Below are positions 61,500 to 64,000 of a stretch of DNA of 64,000 bases, in pieces. Each line of letters opens with the position of its first letter. Position 1 is the stretch's first letter. The stretch comes from Opacimonas sp040514355. Its GTDB lineage: Bacteria; Pseudomonadota; Gammaproteobacteria; Enterobacterales; Alteromonadaceae. Where the stretch lies: positions 7,840 through 71,839 of the forward strand of contig JBEVCF010000104.1 of assembly GCA_040514355.1 (NCBI GenBank), written 5' to 3'. Both the position numbers and the translations under genes were made by a program. Under the pieces are notes generated by a model that ran no database searches, was not told the DNA's origin, and saw only the letters and a program-made list of their open reading frames with translations.

Positions 61500-63731
61500 C
61501 TAGTTCAGTGCATCAATAATCGCATTTAATGTTGCGCTTGGACGCATAGCCTCACTGCCTTTAGCCGGATCAGCAAAGTAATAGCCATCAATATCCATCG
61601 CTACGCCTTGAGCACCGTTCAACTCAGCAATGATAGTCGCTTCTTGTTCAGCCATTGCCGTAGCAACTGGTGTGAATTGCGCTTTAAGCTCTGTATCTGC
61701 CGTTTGAGACGCTAAAGCTTCAGCCCAATACATAGCTAAATAGAAGTGTGAGCCACGGTTATCAAGCTCATTGACTTTACGCGATGGAGACTTGTTCTGT
61801 TCTAAGAATTTCGCCGTCGCTTGATCAAGCGTATCCGCTAACACTTGTGCTTTAGGATTACCTGCTGTGTTAGCGAGGTGCTCGAGTGATGCAGCTAATG
61901 CGAGGAATTCACCCAAAGAGTCCCAACGAAGGTGATTTTCTTTTTCAAACTGCTGCACGTGTTTTGGTGCTGAACCACCTGCACCCGTTTCAAACAAACC
62001 ACCACCGTTCATCAATGGCACAATAGATAGCATTTTGGCAGACGTGCCCAGTTCTAAAATTGGGAATAAATCTGTCAAGTAGTCACGTAATACGTTACCG
62101 GTGACCGAAATTGTATCCAAGCCTTTGCCACAACGCGCTAACGTGTGACGTGCCGCATCAACCGGCGCCATGATTTGAATATCTAAACCCGTAGTATCGT
62201 GATCAGCAAGGTAAGTATTCACTTTCTTGATCATTTCAGCATCGTGAGCACGGTTTTCATCCAACCAGAAAACAGCTGGTGTATTAGACAAACGCGAACG
62301 GTTAACCGCTAATTTTACCCAATCTTGGATCGGCGCATCTTTTGCCTGACACATGCGGAAAATGTCATCTGCTTCGACATCTTGGCTCATTATTACATTA
62401 CCGTCTGCACTCACCACATTGACTTTACCTGCAGCGGATAGAATGAACGTTTTATCGTGTGAACCGTACTCTTCTGCTTTTTGTGCCATCAAGCCCACGT
62501 TTGGTACCGTGCCCATGGTACGAGGATCGAATGCACCATGTTCTTTACAATAATCGATCACGGCTTGGAAAACACCCGCGTAACAACGGTCTGGGATCAT
62601 AAATTTGGTGTCTTTTTGGCGACCATCTGGCCCCCACATCTGACCTGAAGCACGTAACGCTGCTGGCATTGACGCATCGATAATAATATCGCTAGGTACG
62701 TGTAAGTTAGTGATGCCACGATCAGAATCGACCATCGCCATAGCAGGACGCGTTGCATATACCGCTTGAATATCCGCTTCGATTTCGGCTTTTTTGTCTG
62801 CGCCTAATTTTTCAATTTTGGCATAAACATCACCTAAACCATTATTTACATCCACACCAATTTCGGAGAATGTATCAGCATGCTTGGCAAATACGTCTTG
62901 GTAGAATACTTCTACCGCATGACCGAAAATAACGGGATCAGACACTTTCATCATCGTCGCTTTCATGTGCAATGATAACAATACGTCTTCGTCTTTTGCA
63001 GCAGCAATTTCTTTTTCAAAAAATGCGACCAAGGCTTTTTTGTTCATGACGGAACAGTCAATGACTTCTTTGTCTAATAATGCAACGCGCTCTTTAAGAA
63101 CCTTTGTTTGGCCATCATTGCCAACAAATTCAATGCGTACGTCCTGATTACCAGACACAGTGACTGCTTGTTCAGTGCCAAAGAAATCACCAGCTTCCAT
63201 GTGTGCAACATGTGACTTGGAATCTTTTGACCATTCACCCATTGAGTGAGGATTATTCTTAGCATATTGTTTGACTGAGCCAGGTGCACGACGGTCAGAG
63301 TTACCTTCACGTAATACTGGATTTACAGCAGAGCCTAACACTTTAGCGTACTTATCTTTGATCGCTTGCTCTGCTTCATCTTTTGGATTTTCAGGATACT
63401 CAGGAAGGGCATAACCTTTTGCTTGTAATTCTTTAATCGCAGCTTGAAGTTGAGGTACAGAAGCACTGATATTAGGCAGTTTAATGATGTTTGCTTCAGG
63501 TGTTTTGGCCAACTCACCTAATTCTGCAAGTGCATCCCCAATGCGTTGTTCTTCACTTAAATACTCAGGAAAATTCGCTATAATACGACCTGCTAATGAA
63601 ATATCGCGCGTTTCAACCGCAATGTTTGAAGAAGCAGAAAATGCTTGAATAATAGGCAGTAACGAGTAAGTCGCCAACGCTGGCGCTTCGTCCGTAATCG
63701 TATAGATGATCTTTGCAGTATCAGTTGTCAT
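61500..63731 (-). CDS. icd: Isocitrate dehydrogenase (NADP), monomeric type
   Basis: 743 residues, the single-chain 80-kDa IDH of Azotobacter, Vibrio and marine gammaproteobacteria; not homologous in length to dimeric E. coli Icd (416). TDEAPALATYSLLPIIQAF, LREGNSDRRAPGSVKQYAKN and HSMGEWSKDSKSHVAHM (substrate residues) are intact. GGGLFETGAGGSAPKHVQQF and the cofactor-binding RHTLARCGKGLDTISVTGN region are also present. It catalyses oxidative decarboxylation of isocitrate to 2-oxoglutarate with NADPH. AGGA precedes the ATG. Its leader carries an inverted repeat (63762-63784). Confidence 0.98.
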   Translation of the reverse strand: MTTDTAKIIYTITDEAPALATYSLLPIIQAFSASSNIAVETRDISLAGRIIANFPEYLSEEQRIGDALAELGELAKTPEANIIKLPNISASVPQLQAAIKELQAKGYALPEYPENPKDEAEQAIKDKYAKVLGSAVNPVLREGNSDRRAPGSVKQYAKNNPHSMGEWSKDSKSHVAHMEAGDFFGTEQAVTVSGNQDVRIEFVGNDGQTKVLKERVALLDKEVIDCSVMNKKALVAFFEKEIAAAKDEDVLLSLHMKATMMKVSDPVIFGHAVEVFYQDVFAKHADTFSEIGVDVNNGLGDVYAKIEKLGADKKAEIEADIQAVYATRPAMAMVDSDRGITNLHVPSDIIIDASMPAALRASGQMWGPDGRQKDTKFMIPDRCYAGVFQAVIDYCKEHGAFDPRTMGTVPNVGLMAQKAEEYGSHDKTFILSAAGKVNVVSADGNVIMSQDVEADDIFRMCQAKDAPIQDWVKLAVNRSRLSNTPAVFWLDENRAHDAEMIKKVNTYLADHDTTGLDIQIMAPVDAARHTLARCGKGLDTISVTGNVLRDYLTDLFPILELGTSAKMLSIVPLMNGGGLFETGAGGSAPKHVQQFEKENHLRWDSLGEFLALAASLEHLANTAGNPKAQVLADTLDQATAKFLEQNKSPSRKVNELDNRGSHFYLAMYWAEALASQTADTELKAQFTPVATAMAEQEATIIAELNGAQGVAMDIDGYYFADPAKGSEAMRPSATLNAIIDALN

Positions 63732-63761
63732 GATGGGTCCTGTTTTATCGGGTTTACCGCT

Positions 63762-63784
63762 TTAACACACTTCCAGTGCGTTAA
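63762..63784 (-). repeat. Inverted repeat in the icd leader
   Basis: On the minus strand TTAACGCACT, GGA, AGTGTGTTAA: a 10-bp stem with one G-U pair, ending about 30 nt before the icd ATG. Operator or 5' UTR hairpin. The remaining part of 63732-64000 shows no gene or feature I can name. Confidence 0.45.
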
Positions 63785-64000
63785 AACCTACTTGTTTTGC
63801 AGTGCTTTATTTTTTTATGCTTTTGAAGCGAGAGATGGACTCTGTACAAGCTTAGAATTCCGTTGTGTTTTGGTCTATGCTGCATTCCTTTGCAAAAGCT
63901 CGTCGCACCACTTTTGATTGTGTCGAATTATTTCGGCCAACATTTTAATCATAAAACATCAATAATACGAACATTTGTTGCTTAATTAAGGCTAATTGCT

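Overview
The window (64 kb, moderate GC, three 10-N scaffold gaps) is a stretch of core chromosome from a gammaproteobacterium. Protein sequences and gene neighbourhoods (mreBCD-rng-yhdP-tldD, gmk-rpoZ-spoT-trmH-recG, hemCDXY, uvrA/ssb, mpl/fbp, DUF3087, monomeric icd, split pntAA/pntAB/pntB) point to a marine Alteromonadales-like heterotroph. The order-level placement is inference. The gaps at 17145, 37900 and 44445 show this is a draft or metagenome scaffold.

Layout. 1-5.8 kb, minus strand: DUF484, dapF, lysA, the 59-residue LptM lipoprotein, an S1/P1 nuclease, ubiX and mpl (lysine/peptidoglycan precursors, ubiquinone cofactor, LPS export). 6-8 kb, plus: fbp, a DUF3299 protein and a DUF2846 lipoprotein. 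8.2-13.5 kb: thioesterase and uvrA (minus), a YajR-like MFS transporter and ssb (plus). 13.7-17 kb: secreted GH13 amylase lipoprotein, mgsA and an SRPBCC protein. 17.2-28.6 kb: mreB, mreC, mreD, rng, yhdP, tldD, yjgA and pmbA (cell shape, envelope, RNA processing). 28.6-39 kb, minus: pntB/pntAB/pntAA, rsmJ, recG, trmH, ridA, spoT, rpoZ and gmk. 39-44.3 kb, plus: cyaY, an esterase and hemC/hemD/hemX/hemY. 44.4-47.7 kb: MFS transporter, yigZ, double cupin, FKBP and tRNA-Arg(CCG). 47.8-58.5 kb: GH97 alpha-glucosidase, ppnP, flavin reductase, two S9 peptidases, DUF3087, a succinate-semialdehyde-type dehydrogenase and a DUF457 membrane protein. 58.5-63.7 kb, minus: hrpB, a VOC protein and monomeric NADP-isocitrate dehydrogenase.

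How it fits together: most genes are housekeeping. The accessory flavour is polymer and peptide scavenging (extracytoplasmic GH13 amylase and GH97 glucosidase, two secreted S9 peptidases, periplasmic S1/P1 nuclease) feeding central metabolism (fbp, mgsA, icd, pntAB).

No stretch above 300 bp lacks a gene. The longest non-coding pieces are 63732-64000, 5798-6053 and 13477-13695. I found no CRISPR array, insertion sequence, prophage, toxin-antitoxin pair or convincing new multi-gene system. The most interesting signals are small: a 12-bp hairpin over the flavin-reductase start, a 14-bp LacI-type palindrome upstream of GH97, a UUCG hairpin between mreB and mreC, an 11-bp inverted repeat flanking a scaffold gap before spoT, and a duplicated 19-mer showing that the gap in the MFS gene is artificial.
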